Shown here: positions 1-5,866 of the stretch, piece by piece | How positions within the stretch are numbered: position 1 is the first letter of the stretch | How the letters are laid out: every line of letters starts with the position of its first letter | NCBI GenBank assembly: GCA_030665485.1 | Contig: DAOUZV010000072.1 | Span: forward strand, 1-6,195 | Reading direction: 5' to 3' | Length of the DNA: 6,195 nt | Source: Chloroflexota bacterium | Lineage (GTDB): Bacteria > Chloroflexota > Dehalococcoidia > JABGRK01 | Position numbers and translations under genes: made by a program | The notes under the pieces: generated by a model | Seen by the model: only the letters and a program-made list of their open reading frames with translations | The model's database searches: none | What the model was told of the DNA's origin: nothing

Positions 1-241
1 ACGGCTTAATCCACTTATCATGCCCCATCCGGCTACCGGTATGAAATCACTGGTAAGGCTTAAAGAGCTGGAGATAGACCACATTTATCCCGGATTAGGG
101 GATTCCATCTCACAACCGTCAATAATAAAAGATGTCCTAACACTTGATATAGATGATGCAAAGAGACACAACGTATTGGAGGATAAAATCAAAGGAATCT
201 GGAAGGCTTCTATTACAAGACTAAGAAAAAAACAGCTATAG
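1..241 (+). CDS. Metallo-beta-lactamase-fold hydrolase, C-terminal fragment
   Basis: The frame is open from base 2 to a TAG at 239-241, so the window holds only the last 79 residues of a gene that begins upstream. The ATG at 20 is internal, not a start. The stretch SLVRLKELEIDHIYPGLGDSI is the characteristic late segment of metallo-beta-lactamase-fold hydrolases, in which a helix of the form SLxRLxxL leads into a strand and the motif YPGHG. In the family the His of PGHG is a metal ligand; here the codon is TTA (Leu), giving PGLG. A Lys/Arg-rich tail (ITRLRKKQL) follows. The active-site HxHxDH motif would lie outside the window, so activity cannot be judged. The next gene starts 45 bases downstream on the same strand, so co-transcription is possible. 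The fold assignment rests on this one motif region; the substrate is unknown. Confidence 0.7.
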   Translation, partial: RLNPLIMPHPATGMKSLVRLKELEIDHIYPGLGDSISQPSIIKDVLTLDIDDAKRHNVLEDKIKGIWKASITRLRKKQL

Positions 242-275
242 AGGAAGACAGTTTAAATGGTTGTCAATACGAGGC

Positions 276-280
276 AGGAG
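276..280 (+). promoter_or_regulatory. Ribosome binding site that sets the flavoprotein start
   Basis: AGGAG lies six bases before the ATG at 287. It favours that start over the in-frame ATG at 257, whose nearest purine-rich stretch (GAGGA, 241-245) is 11 bases away. The added ten residues of the longer form match nothing expected before the FAD-binding strand. Confidence 0.7.
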
Positions 281-286
281 TGTTTA

Positions 287-1792
287 ATGGGAAAATCGAT
301 AATAATCATAGGTGCAGGGATTGCCGGACTGTCTGCCGGTTGCTATGGACAGATGAATGCCTACGATACCCAGATTTTTGAGATGGATACCAGGCCCGGC
401 GGGGTATGCACGTCGTGGAAACGCCAGGGGTATACCATAGACGGCTGCATGCACTGGCTGGTGGGCTCCGGACCTGCCAGCAGCTTCTATGGCATCTGGG
501 AAGAGCTGGGCATTATAAAGAACCATACGTTTATAGAGCACGGGGAATACCTTAGTGTTGAAGGGGCAAACGGCAAATCGCTGGCCCTTTACGCTGATTT
601 GGACAAGCTGGAGCGAAGTATGAAGGAGCTTGCCCCGGAGGACAACGCCTTAATTGAGGATTGGGTTAAGGGCCTGAAAAAACTGATCGGTTTTGACATG
701 CCGGTTGATAAAGCGCCCGAACTGATGGGGATTTTCGATAAGCTCAAAATGCTCTTTAAAATCTTGCCTTACTTAGGATTCATGAGAAAATGGGGTAAGG
801 TGACCATCAGGCAGTTTGCGGATCGCTTTAAGAGTGCGTTTATGCGGGAGGTTTTCCTGGGTCCTGTTGGAGATATGGATGACTTCCCCATACTTGCCTT
901 GATGATGCCTGTGGCCTGGATGAGCCAGAAGACGGCCGGTTATCCACTGGGTGGCTCACTGAAGATGTCCAAAACAGTCGAAAAGCGTTACCTTGACTTG
1001 GGGGGCAAGGTAAACTACAAGTCGCGGATCGAGAAGATACTGGTGGAGAACGATAAGGCGGTTGGTATAAAGCTTGCCGATGGCAGCGAGCACCGTGCCG
1101 ATACTATCATCTCTGCGGCTGACGGACGTACAACAATATTCGATATGCTGGAGGGCAAATATATAAACGACAAAATACGGGGCTACTACGATAATCCCTC
1201 TCTCTATCCTCCATTACTACATGTGGCGTATGGTGTAAATCGCACCTTTGATGATGTTCCACAATCGGTATCGGGATTCAACCTACTGCTGGATGAGCCG
1301 ATGACAATTGCAGGCAAAGAGCATACGCGGCTGCCGCTGCACATCTACAACTTCGATCCCAGCCTGGCACCGGAGGGTAAAACGGTGCTCAAATTCATGA
1401 TAAACACCGAGTATGAGCCATGGGAGGAGTTGTACAAAGACACTGAAGCTTATAAAGCGGAAAAGGACAAGCTTGCCGGTGAGCTACTTACTGTACTGGA
1501 AAAGCGCTTCCCTGGAATTACAGAACAGGTTGAAATGACCGACGTGGCAACTCCGATGACGTGGGTGCGCTACACCGGCAACTGGAGGGGCAGCTACGAG
1601 GGCTGGATGATGATGTCGCTGGGTTTCGGCAAGCGTATGGAAAAGACGCTGCCAGGGCTGGACGGTTTCTACATGGTGGGCCAGTGGGTTGAGCCCGGTG
1701 GCGGTATACCGGGAGTGGCTCCGTCCGGCCGTAACGCCATTCAAATAATCTGCAAGAAGGACAAGAAGAAGTTCACAGCAACCAAGCCGTAA
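287..1792 (+). CDS. FAD-dependent phytoene desaturase-like oxidoreductase (CrtI/RetSat superfamily)
   Basis: A complete 501-residue flavoprotein of the phytoene desaturase / carotenoid isomerase / retinol saturase superfamily, close to the usual 490-510 residues. Residues 5-18 form the dinucleotide-binding strand and loop (IIIIGAGIAGLSAG, GxGxxG), with Glu32 at the end of the second strand placed to bind the FAD ribose. The RPGG segment at 36-39 and the following GYTIDG are typical of the family. Near the C-terminus the segment GFYMVGQWVEPGGGIPGV and then APSGRNA is the second FAD-contacting block. There is no signal peptide or clear membrane helix, although such enzymes usually act on hydrophobic polyenes or lipids at the membrane surface. 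No carotenoid gene (crtB, crtE) is nearby, so carotenoid desaturation should not be assumed; this anaerobe-type subgroup generally lacks a known substrate. The start at 287 has AGGAG six bases upstream; an in-frame ATG at 257 is the alternative. A hairpin follows the stop by 16 bases. Confidence 0.88.
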   Translation: MGKSIIIIGAGIAGLSAGCYGQMNAYDTQIFEMDTRPGGVCTSWKRQGYTIDGCMHWLVGSGPASSFYGIWEELGIIKNHTFIEHGEYLSVEGANGKSLALYADLDKLERSMKELAPEDNALIEDWVKGLKKLIGFDMPVDKAPELMGIFDKLKMLFKILPYLGFMRKWGKVTIRQFADRFKSAFMREVFLGPVGDMDDFPILALMMPVAWMSQKTAGYPLGGSLKMSKTVEKRYLDLGGKVNYKSRIEKILVENDKAVGIKLADGSEHRADTIISAADGRTTIFDMLEGKYINDKIRGYYDNPSLYPPLLHVAYGVNRTFDDVPQSVSGFNLLLDEPMTIAGKEHTRLPLHIYNFDPSLAPEGKTVLKFMINTEYEPWEELYKDTEAYKAEKDKLAGELLTVLEKRFPGITEQVEMTDVATPMTWVRYTGNWRGSYEGWMMMSLGFGKRMEKTLPGLDGFYMVGQWVEPGGGIPGVAPSGRNAIQIICKKDKKKFTATKP

Positions 1793-1808
1793 TAAACACG
1801 AATAATAT

Positions 1809-1837
1809 GAAGCAGGCTCTATTTATAGGGCTGCTTC
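1809..1837 (+). terminator. Hairpin between convergent genes, possible terminator
   Basis: GAAGCAG (1809-1815) pairs with CTGCTTC (1831-1837). After a bulged G, CTCTA (1817-1821) pairs with TAGGG (1826-1830) around a four-base loop, giving 12 pairs with one G-U. It starts 16 bases after the flavoprotein stop and overlaps the last five codons of the convergent DUF502 gene. No run of T follows on the plus strand; on the minus strand the hairpin is followed by AT-rich sequence but not a T tract. Its place between converging genes suggests a termination or transcript-end role, but it is not a textbook intrinsic terminator. Confidence 0.45.
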
Positions 1838-2419
1838 CTCGCCTTTAGGTGGAATATATTGCTTTACTACGTCTGGCACATTTCTCCCCAGCGATGTAGT
1901 TATACTATATACACTTGCGAATGAAATATTGAGAGGGATAACATTCTCCTTTTTGGCAAAGATAATCGGCATTCCACTCCACGGAACCGGAGCAGACGGG
2001 CTGTAAAGTATATACATCTCCTCTGACTGACCAGAGGCCCTAACTATTTCCCGCTTCCCTGCAATAGCTGCTATGTAATACGTTCCATCGTGGAATTGTA
2101 CCAGTGCTCCCTGTTCTTCTGTGATTCCTTCATGTGCCTTTCTGCTGCCTTTGAAAAACCAGTTTAGAATCGGTACACCGATATTGAACTTTTTGAGAAA
2201 CTTCCTCAATTTAACTCTTGTAGCAAAAAATCCGACAATTAGTATCAACGCTACGGTGAAAACAATTGTCATTGGTATAACATATGCCTCATTATCGAAT
2301 ATCCAAAGAATAAGAGGCCTCCACATTCTGGAAATAATATCAATTACAAAATAAAAGATGCCTATTATAACACCTACTGCAAAAACAATTGTTGTACCCT
2401 TGATAATCAATTCCCTCAT
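1823..2419 (-). CDS. DUF502-family membrane protein
   Basis: A 198-residue protein with two predicted membrane helices (about residues 9-29 and 46-67), then a soluble domain. The order matches the DUF502 family: after the second helix comes a basic segment and the 'iPlv..iY' region (here GVPILNWFFKGSRKA, about 80-94), then a beta-rich domain ending in a block like 'vPttPnPtsGfl.vvp...vi.ldms.e.a...v.SgG' (here YSPSAPVPWSGMPIIFAKKENV, then ISFASVYSITTSLGRNVPD). The biochemical role of the family is unknown; it is an inner-membrane protein. The ATG has GGAGG six bases upstream (2426-2430), which fixes the start. The gene lies 37 bases after a small membrane-protein gene on the same strand with no terminator between, so the two are probably one transcript. 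The family call is from recognised sequence pattern; the match in the first helical region is looser than in the soluble domain. Confidence 0.72.
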   Translation of the reverse strand: MRELIIKGTTIVFAVGVIIGIFYFVIDIISRMWRPLILWIFDNEAYVIPMTIVFTVALILIVGFFATRVKLRKFLKKFNIGVPILNWFFKGSRKAHEGITEEQGALVQFHDGTYYIAAIAGKREIVRASGQSEEMYILYSPSAPVPWSGMPIIFAKKENVIPLNISFASVYSITTSLGRNVPDVVKQYIPPKGEEAAL

Positions 2420-2456
2420 TTCAGCCCTCCACAGGTCAATCTATCTAAACACAATC

Positions 2457-2789
2457 CTATCTGAACTCTTTTTTAGACATAGCTATAAATATTAGCGCCA
2501 GCAGCCCAGGTAGCCAGGCAGAAAACAGCCCACAAAATCCCCCCAAAATGATTGCCAGCATGAAGTTCTTCTTATCCAAAGCGTAACGACCACCTAGAAT
2601 AGCCAATACACCAATAACTATACTCGAGACTCCAGCCGCCGCCCCACCAATTGCACCACCTATCCCCAGGTAACCAACTCCAAAGCCACTCTCGGCTATG
2701 GCAATTATTCCAGTAATAATACCAATAGCGCCAGCTATGATCGCCAGCCCACCGCCGGCAGTAAGCACACCGCTTCGTTTACGAGCCAT
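2457..2789 (-). CDS. Small glycine-rich polytopic membrane protein of unknown function
   Basis: A 110-residue, strongly hydrophobic protein. After a basic N-terminus (MARKRS) there are three or four membrane segments: about residues 8-32, 45-66 and 76-104, the last long and perhaps split at Trp92-Pro94. Small residues (Gly, Ala) recur along the helices, suggesting tight helix packing. A basic loop (ALDKKN, 70-75) and a charged C-terminus (SKKEFR) fit the positive-inside rule. It resembles small DUF4064-like 'gain of G/A helix' proteins of Chloroflexota and Firmicutes, but I cannot assign a family firmly. The start chosen is the ATG at 2789, which has a perfect GGAGGTG six bases upstream and a TATAAT box at 2814-2819; the longer reading to 2840 would place that promoter inside the gene and adds a cysteine-containing, unrelated leader. 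It is followed 37 bases later by the DUF502 gene. Confidence 0.75.
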   Translation of the reverse strand: MARKRSGVLTAGGGLAIIAGAIGIITGIIAIAESGFGVGYLGIGGAIGGAAAGVSSIVIGVLAILGGRYALDKKNFMLAIILGGFCGLFSAWLPGLLALIFIAMSKKEFR

Positions 2790-2794
2790 TAGAC

Positions 2795-2800
2795 ACCTCC
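2795..2800 (-). promoter_or_regulatory. Ribosome binding site of the small membrane protein
   Basis: Read on the minus strand this is GGAGGT, seven bases before the ATG at 2787-2789 when counted from GGAGG plus one. It is a near-perfect anti-16S match and decides the start against the longer in-frame ATG at 2840. Confidence 0.8.
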
Positions 2801-2813
2801 GTTCCGTGCCAGA

Positions 2814-2840
2814 ATTATAACACGCAGGCCAGGTTGACAA
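2814..2840 (-). promoter_or_regulatory. Sigma70-type promoter for the membrane-protein pair
   Basis: On the minus strand, TTGTCA (2840-2835) is followed by 15 bases and TATAAT (2819-2814), with TG one base before the -10 (extended -10). Transcription would begin near 2807, giving a leader of about 18 bases that contains the ribosome site. The spacer is short, which the extended -10 may offset. The element, with its flanking CTCC, resembles two others in the window at 3060-3094 and 5864-5896. Confidence 0.6.
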
Positions 2841-2883
2841 GGAGACGATTGAGGATGAAGGGCCAATTATAACTTAACAGGCA

Positions 2884-3024
2884 TCACCTTCTAAATATCT
2901 TTTTCAGCAGTCTCTTAAATATACTTTGCTTGTTCTGGCGCTTCAGCCTGGCTTCAACGCAATCAACACATGTACAGTATGGTGGATGCTTACCCGTTAT
3001 ATAATCACGGTCTTGTAGAGTCAC
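2884..3024 (-). CDS. Small basic CxCxxC protein (putative zinc-binding), GTG start
   Basis: A 46-residue gene read on the minus strand from GTG at 3024-3022 to TGA at 2886-2884. The core TGKHPPYCTCVDC (residues 10-22) holds His13, Cys17, Cys19 and Cys22, an arrangement that could bind one metal ion such as zinc. A basic amphipathic tail (EARLKRQNK, then IFKRLLKKIFRR) follows and could contact nucleic acid or a membrane. There is no signal peptide. The reading frame is closed by two stops (TAG, TGA) at 3051-3046, and no ATG occurs, so GTG with GGAGAAGG at 3035-3028 is the only good start. A strong promoter (TTGCCA, 16, TATAAT) lies 36 bases upstream. I recall the HPPYCTC motif in small unstudied proteins of Chloroflexota, but cannot confirm it. 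Promoter, ribosome site, ordered motif and position together support a real gene; the function is unknown. Confidence 0.68.
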   Translation of the reverse strand: MTLQDRDYITGKHPPYCTCVDCVEARLKRQNKQSIFKRLLKKIFRR

Positions 3025-3027
3025 GCG

Positions 3028-3035
3028 CCTTCTCC
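3028..3035 (-). promoter_or_regulatory. Ribosome binding site for the GTG-start small gene
   Basis: Read on the minus strand this is GGAGAAGG; its GGAG ends seven bases before the GTG at 3024-3022. It is the reason for choosing a non-ATG start in this frame. Confidence 0.6.
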
Positions 3036-3059
3036 ACTTGTCAAGTCACTAATGCCAGC

Positions 3060-3087
3060 ATTATACCACCGCGGGTACCGTTGGCAA
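3060..3087 (-). promoter_or_regulatory. Extended -10 promoter for the small Cys protein
   Basis: On the minus strand, TTGCCA (3087-3082), 16 bases, then TATAAT (3065-3060) preceded by TGG, a full extended -10. Transcription would start near 3053 and leave a leader of about 29 bases before the GTG at 3024. It lies back to back with the plus-strand promoter at 3099-3127, with 11 bases between the two -35 boxes, so the two could influence each other. Confidence 0.65.
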
Positions 3088-3093
3088 GGAGGG
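3061..3093. repeat. Dispersed promoter-like repeat, copy A
   Basis: TTATACCACCGCGGG (3061-3075), a variable TACC, then GTTGGCAAGGAGGG (3080-3093). The two conserved blocks recur exactly at 5865-5879 and 5883-5896 around a three-base variable core. A more diverged relative lies at 2814-2844. The match covers 29 bases, including the promoter spacer. Confidence 0.75.
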
Positions 3094-3122
3094 GCATCTT
3101 GACATCCCTACCGTGGCATCTT
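3093..3122 (+). promoter_or_regulatory. Direct repeat over the oxidoreductase promoter, possible operator
   Basis: GGCATCTT occurs at 3093-3100 and again at 3115-3122, start to start 22 bases, about two helical turns. The first copy overlaps the -35 box and the second reaches the -10 box of the plus-strand promoter. A similar pair TACCGTTGGCA (3076-3086) and TACCGTGGCA (3109-3118) overlaps it. This is the geometry of an activator or repressor site, but no regulator is in the window and chance repetition is possible. Confidence 0.35.
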
Positions 3123-3127
3123 AGTAT
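3099..3127 (+). promoter_or_regulatory. Sigma70-type promoter of the oxidoreductase operon
   Basis: TTGACA (3099-3104, consensus) with a 17-base spacer and TAGTAT (3122-3127, four of six matches). Transcription would start near 3134, leaving a leader of about 32 bases with the ribosome site GGAG at 3156-3159. Confidence 0.65.
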
Positions 3128-3155
3128 GTGCAAACCATCTAATCCCAATAATATT

Positions 3156-3159
3156 GGAG
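3156..3159 (+). promoter_or_regulatory. Ribosome binding site that sets the oxidoreductase start
   Basis: GGAG lies six bases before the ATG at 3166. The alternative in-frame TTG at 3154 would contain this site within its own first codons and has no comparable site upstream. Confidence 0.7.
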
Positions 3160-3165
3160 AGTGAT

Positions 3166-5304
3166 ATGGAAGAAACGATCGTTAAGACAAACTGCGGCAT
3201 CTGTGCACCAGGCATATGCGGAATGCTGATTCATATCAAGGACGGCAAGATGCTACAGGTAGAAGGCGACCCAGAGTGCCCTTTTACACATGGTTCATTG
3301 TGCCCACAGGGACTGGCTGCAGTGGAGCTGGTGTATCATCCTGATCGCCTGAAATACCCTTTGAAGAGAGCCGGCAACAGAGGCGAAGGCAAATGGCAAC
3401 GAATTTCCTGGGATGAGGCACTGGATACTATCGCCGACAATCTGATGAAGATCAGAAAGCAGCACGGCCCACTCGCTGTAGCGGTGGCCTGCGGCACCGG
3501 ACGCCCTGAACCGACACAGGCTATGCGCCGTTTTTTGAATGTGTGGGGTACACCAAACCGAATCGGTTATCCTCACAATTGCCTCACGCCGCGCAGAATA
3601 TCCAACATCGTTCTCTGCGGCGAAAAATTCATGATACCAGATCTCAAAAACACAAATTGTCTCGTTCTTTGGGGAAGTAACGTAACTCATACCGGCAACT
3701 GCAGGGGCGGACACGAGGTGGCACAGGCGATAAAGCGGGGCGCAAAGACGATATGCGTCGACCCATATCAAACTCCGCTGGCATCCAAGGCAGATATATG
3801 GTTACAGCTCAGGCCCGGCACCGACTGTGCATTGGCACTTTCGATGATAAACGTGCTGATCAGTGATAACCTCTACGATAAAGAATTCATAGAGAAGTGG
3901 ACATATGGCTTTGATAAATTTTCGGCACATATAAAAGACTGCACTCCGGAATGGGCCGAGCAGATTACCTGGGTGCCGGCCGAAAAGATTCGGCAGGCCG
4001 CACACATGCTTGCCCAACAGGGACCGTGTTGTATTTTCATCGGTGTTGCCCCGCAGTTTGGCGTTAACACCACCCATACTTTGCGCGCCATATTTTCACT
4101 GCCCGTAGTTACAGGCGACATCGATGTACCGGGGGGCCAATCGTTCTCCAATATCCCTAAGGAGGTGACCGCCGGCTTCGGCGAGTGGACCGATGTCGAG
4201 CCCATCAACTGGGAGGAGTGCATCGGTGCCAAATTCCCCCTGCTTATTCTGGGAGGCAACCCCTCCGCTTCGCATACCGGGTGGAGAGCCGCCCTCCATG
4301 GTGATCCCTATCCGATCCACGGTGTTTTGGTACACGCCTGCAACCCCTTACTGGGCCACGAAAATGCCAGAAACTTCGTATATGAGGCAATCATGTCTCT
4401 GGACTTCGTCTCGTGTATGGATCAGTTCATGACGCCCACTGCCGAACTTGCTGACATCGTTCTACCGGCAACGACACCATTTGAGCGGGATGAGGTGCAT
4501 GGCGCCAGTTTCTCATCGTTCCCGCGTTATATCGCCAGAGTCTCGCCAAAGGCTATTGATCCCATTGGTGAGGCTAGAAATGATGTCGATGCATTTGCCG
4601 ACATCCTCAAACGATGCGGCTTAGACTTCGGTGCCAGCACCTTAAGCGAATTCAATGATAAGGTGATATTAAAACCAAGGGGTGTAACCTTCGATGAACT
4701 TACTCAAAGAGGCTGGGAGCGGGTTGAAGATGTGTGGGACAAACATAATAAAGGCCTGCTCAGGCCCGATGGCAAGCCCGGTTTTAATACAAAGTCCGGT
4801 AAAATCGAGTTCTATTCGGATTATCTTGAGAGTTTGGGCATGGAGCCAATGGCTGTCTTCAAGGAACCACCGGAGAGTCCCTACAGCAGTCCAGATCTGG
4901 CCAAAGAGTATCCCTTGGTATTGACCACCGGCCTCAGAAGCCGGGTTTTCTTCCATACGCAATTCAGGCAGCTTGCTACATTCCGTGAGATACATCCCGA
5001 GCCGATCGTAAGAATGCATCCTGAAACCGCGAGTAGTCTGGATATCGAGGATGGAGACTGGGTGTATATCGAGTCACCCCGAGGACGATGCAAGCAGAAG
5101 GCTATGCTTACGATCGGCATTGATCCGAGAGTAATAATGGCGGAGCACGACTGGTGGTTCCCGGAGAAACCCGCACCTGAGTACGGCGTTTGGGAATCAA
5201 ATATCAATCTGCTCACCAGCGAGGAGCCGCCTTATGATCCGGGCATAGGATCCACCCCAGCACGAAGTTTGCTCTGCAGAATATACAGGGCGGAGGAGGT
5301 GTAG
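3166..5304 (+). CDS. Molybdopterin (bis-MGD, Mo or W) oxidoreductase, catalytic subunit
   Basis: A complete 712-residue member of the DMSO reductase / formate dehydrogenase family. The N-terminal [4Fe-4S] domain has Cys10, Cys13, Cys18 and Cys46 (CxxCxxxxC, then LCPQG), followed by the cofactor domain entry RISWDEALDTIA (about 79-90). Cys139, in GYPHNCLTPRR, sits where the family places the metal-ligating Cys/Sec/Ser. WGSNVTH (169-175), VDPYQT, LRPGTD, VTGDIDVPGG (315-324) and PTAELADIVLPA (424-435) are cofactor-domain signatures. The C-terminal dinucleotide-binding domain spans about 584-705 (LVLTTG; EDGDWVYIESPRGR; DWWFPE). No twin-arginine leader precedes the cluster, so it should stay in the cytoplasm. 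It is followed after one base by its likely electron-transfer partner. The pattern recalls acetylene hydratase and the wider group of anaerobic tungsten/molybdenum enzymes, but the Asp beside the second cluster Cys that acetylene hydratase uses is Ala14 here. Substrate unknown. The start is the ATG at 3166 (GGAG at 3156-3159). Confidence 0.93.
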   Translation: MEETIVKTNCGICAPGICGMLIHIKDGKMLQVEGDPECPFTHGSLCPQGLAAVELVYHPDRLKYPLKRAGNRGEGKWQRISWDEALDTIADNLMKIRKQHGPLAVAVACGTGRPEPTQAMRRFLNVWGTPNRIGYPHNCLTPRRISNIVLCGEKFMIPDLKNTNCLVLWGSNVTHTGNCRGGHEVAQAIKRGAKTICVDPYQTPLASKADIWLQLRPGTDCALALSMINVLISDNLYDKEFIEKWTYGFDKFSAHIKDCTPEWAEQITWVPAEKIRQAAHMLAQQGPCCIFIGVAPQFGVNTTHTLRAIFSLPVVTGDIDVPGGQSFSNIPKEVTAGFGEWTDVEPINWEECIGAKFPLLILGGNPSASHTGWRAALHGDPYPIHGVLVHACNPLLGHENARNFVYEAIMSLDFVSCMDQFMTPTAELADIVLPATTPFERDEVHGASFSSFPRYIARVSPKAIDPIGEARNDVDAFADILKRCGLDFGASTLSEFNDKVILKPRGVTFDELTQRGWERVEDVWDKHNKGLLRPDGKPGFNTKSGKIEFYSDYLESLGMEPMAVFKEPPESPYSSPDLAKEYPLVLTTGLRSRVFFHTQFRQLATFREIHPEPIVRMHPETASSLDIEDGDWVYIESPRGRCKQKAMLTIGIDPRVIMAEHDWWFPEKPAPEYGVWESNINLLTSEEPPYDPGIGSTPARSLLCRIYRAEEV

Positions 5305-5305
5305 C

Positions 5306-5797
5306 ATGAGCACATATGCACTGTTAGTCGATCATAAAATATGCTTTGATTGCAAAGCCTGCGAGGTCGCCTGCAAGCAAACCAATGCGCTCGGCGCGGG
5401 AATAAGATGGATGCATGTGATCACTGTCGGACCCAAAATGCTGGGCGGGAAAATGGTCACGGATTATATACCAACTATGTGTAGACATTGCGCCAAGCCG
5501 CCTTGTATTGATGCATGTCCTACAGATGCCATAACCAAACGAGCCGATGGCGTTGTCACCATAGATGATGAGTTATGCAATGGATGCATGGCCTGTATTC
5601 CGGCATGCCCCTTTGCTGCGCTGCAATACGATTCAGAAAAAAACACCGTGGATAAATGCAACATGTGTCTGGATCGAATAGAAAAGGGACTGCAGCCAGC
5701 CTGCGTTCAGGCCTGCCCGGCCAAAGCGATTTATTTTGGCGAGACTAACGATATTGTCAGGCAGATGCAACAGCAACGAGCAGCCATGCTGTTATAG
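5306..5797 (+). CDS. Four-cluster 4Fe-4S electron-transfer subunit (DmsB/NrfC/PsrB type)
   Basis: A 163-residue ferredoxin-like subunit with 16 cysteines in the family's four groups: CxxCxxCxxxC at 13-23, CxxCxxxxCxxxC at 59-71, CxxCxxCxxxC at 91-101 and CxxC(x11)CxxxC at 118-137. This is the full set for four [4Fe-4S] clusters that pass electrons to or from a molybdopterin catalytic subunit. The linker between groups one and two (24-58) holds the usual Trp35 region. The C-terminus is short (ends QQQRAAMLL), below the 180-200 residues common in the family, but no cluster ligand is lost. The ATG is one base after the stop of the catalytic gene, with AGGAGGT (5294-5300) five bases upstream inside that gene, so translation is probably coupled. 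There is no signal peptide, and no NrfD/PsrC-type membrane anchor gene follows; a strong terminator ends the operon 43 bases later. Confidence 0.94.
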   Translation: MSTYALLVDHKICFDCKACEVACKQTNALGAGIRWMHVITVGPKMLGGKMVTDYIPTMCRHCAKPPCIDACPTDAITKRADGVVTIDDELCNGCMACIPACPFAALQYDSEKNTVDKCNMCLDRIEKGLQPACVQACPAKAIYFGETNDIVRQMQQQRAAMLL

Positions 5798-5839
5798 ATA
5801 AATAAGAAAGCAATTGATGATACATCAGCGGTTCATATA

Positions 5840-5866
5840 GAGGATGCGAAATGCATCCTCTTTTTT
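5840..5866 (+). terminator. Intrinsic terminator of the oxidoreductase operon
   Basis: GAGGATGC (5840-5847) pairs with GCATCCTC (5853-5860) around a five-base loop, with one more A-T pair possible outside, and a run of six T follows at 5861-5866. This is a classic Rho-independent terminator for the plus strand, 43 bases after the iron-sulfur gene. Transcription from the minus strand has no T run after the hairpin. Confidence 0.92.

Noticed and set aside
257..286. Upstream ATG start for the flavoprotein
   Set aside because: The ribosome-site spacing is poor and the extra residues precede the normal first strand; the ATG at 287 is better supported. It remains an alternative.
2790..2840. Longer start for the small membrane protein
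   Set aside because: It would place a TATAAT box and a perfect ribosome site inside the coding sequence and add an unrelated leader.
3061..3080. Possible T-box (CACCGCGG resembles the end of the T-box consensus)
   Set aside because: Only the ACCGCGG half matches; the GGTGG half is missing, no specifier stem fits the short leader, and the downstream gene is not an amino-acid gene. The promoter reading on the opposite strand explains it better.
2970..3164. A 64-codon open frame on the plus strand
   Set aside because: It lies opposite the small Cys-motif gene, crosses both promoters, has no ribosome site before its ATG and encodes no recognisable pattern.
3154..3165. TTG start for the oxidoreductase
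   Set aside because: The TTG overlaps the GGAG site that serves the ATG at 3166 and has no site of its own.
5815..5827. TGATG / CATCA small palindrome after the iron-sulfur gene
   Set aside because: Five pairs with a three-base loop, no T tract, and a far stronger terminator follows.
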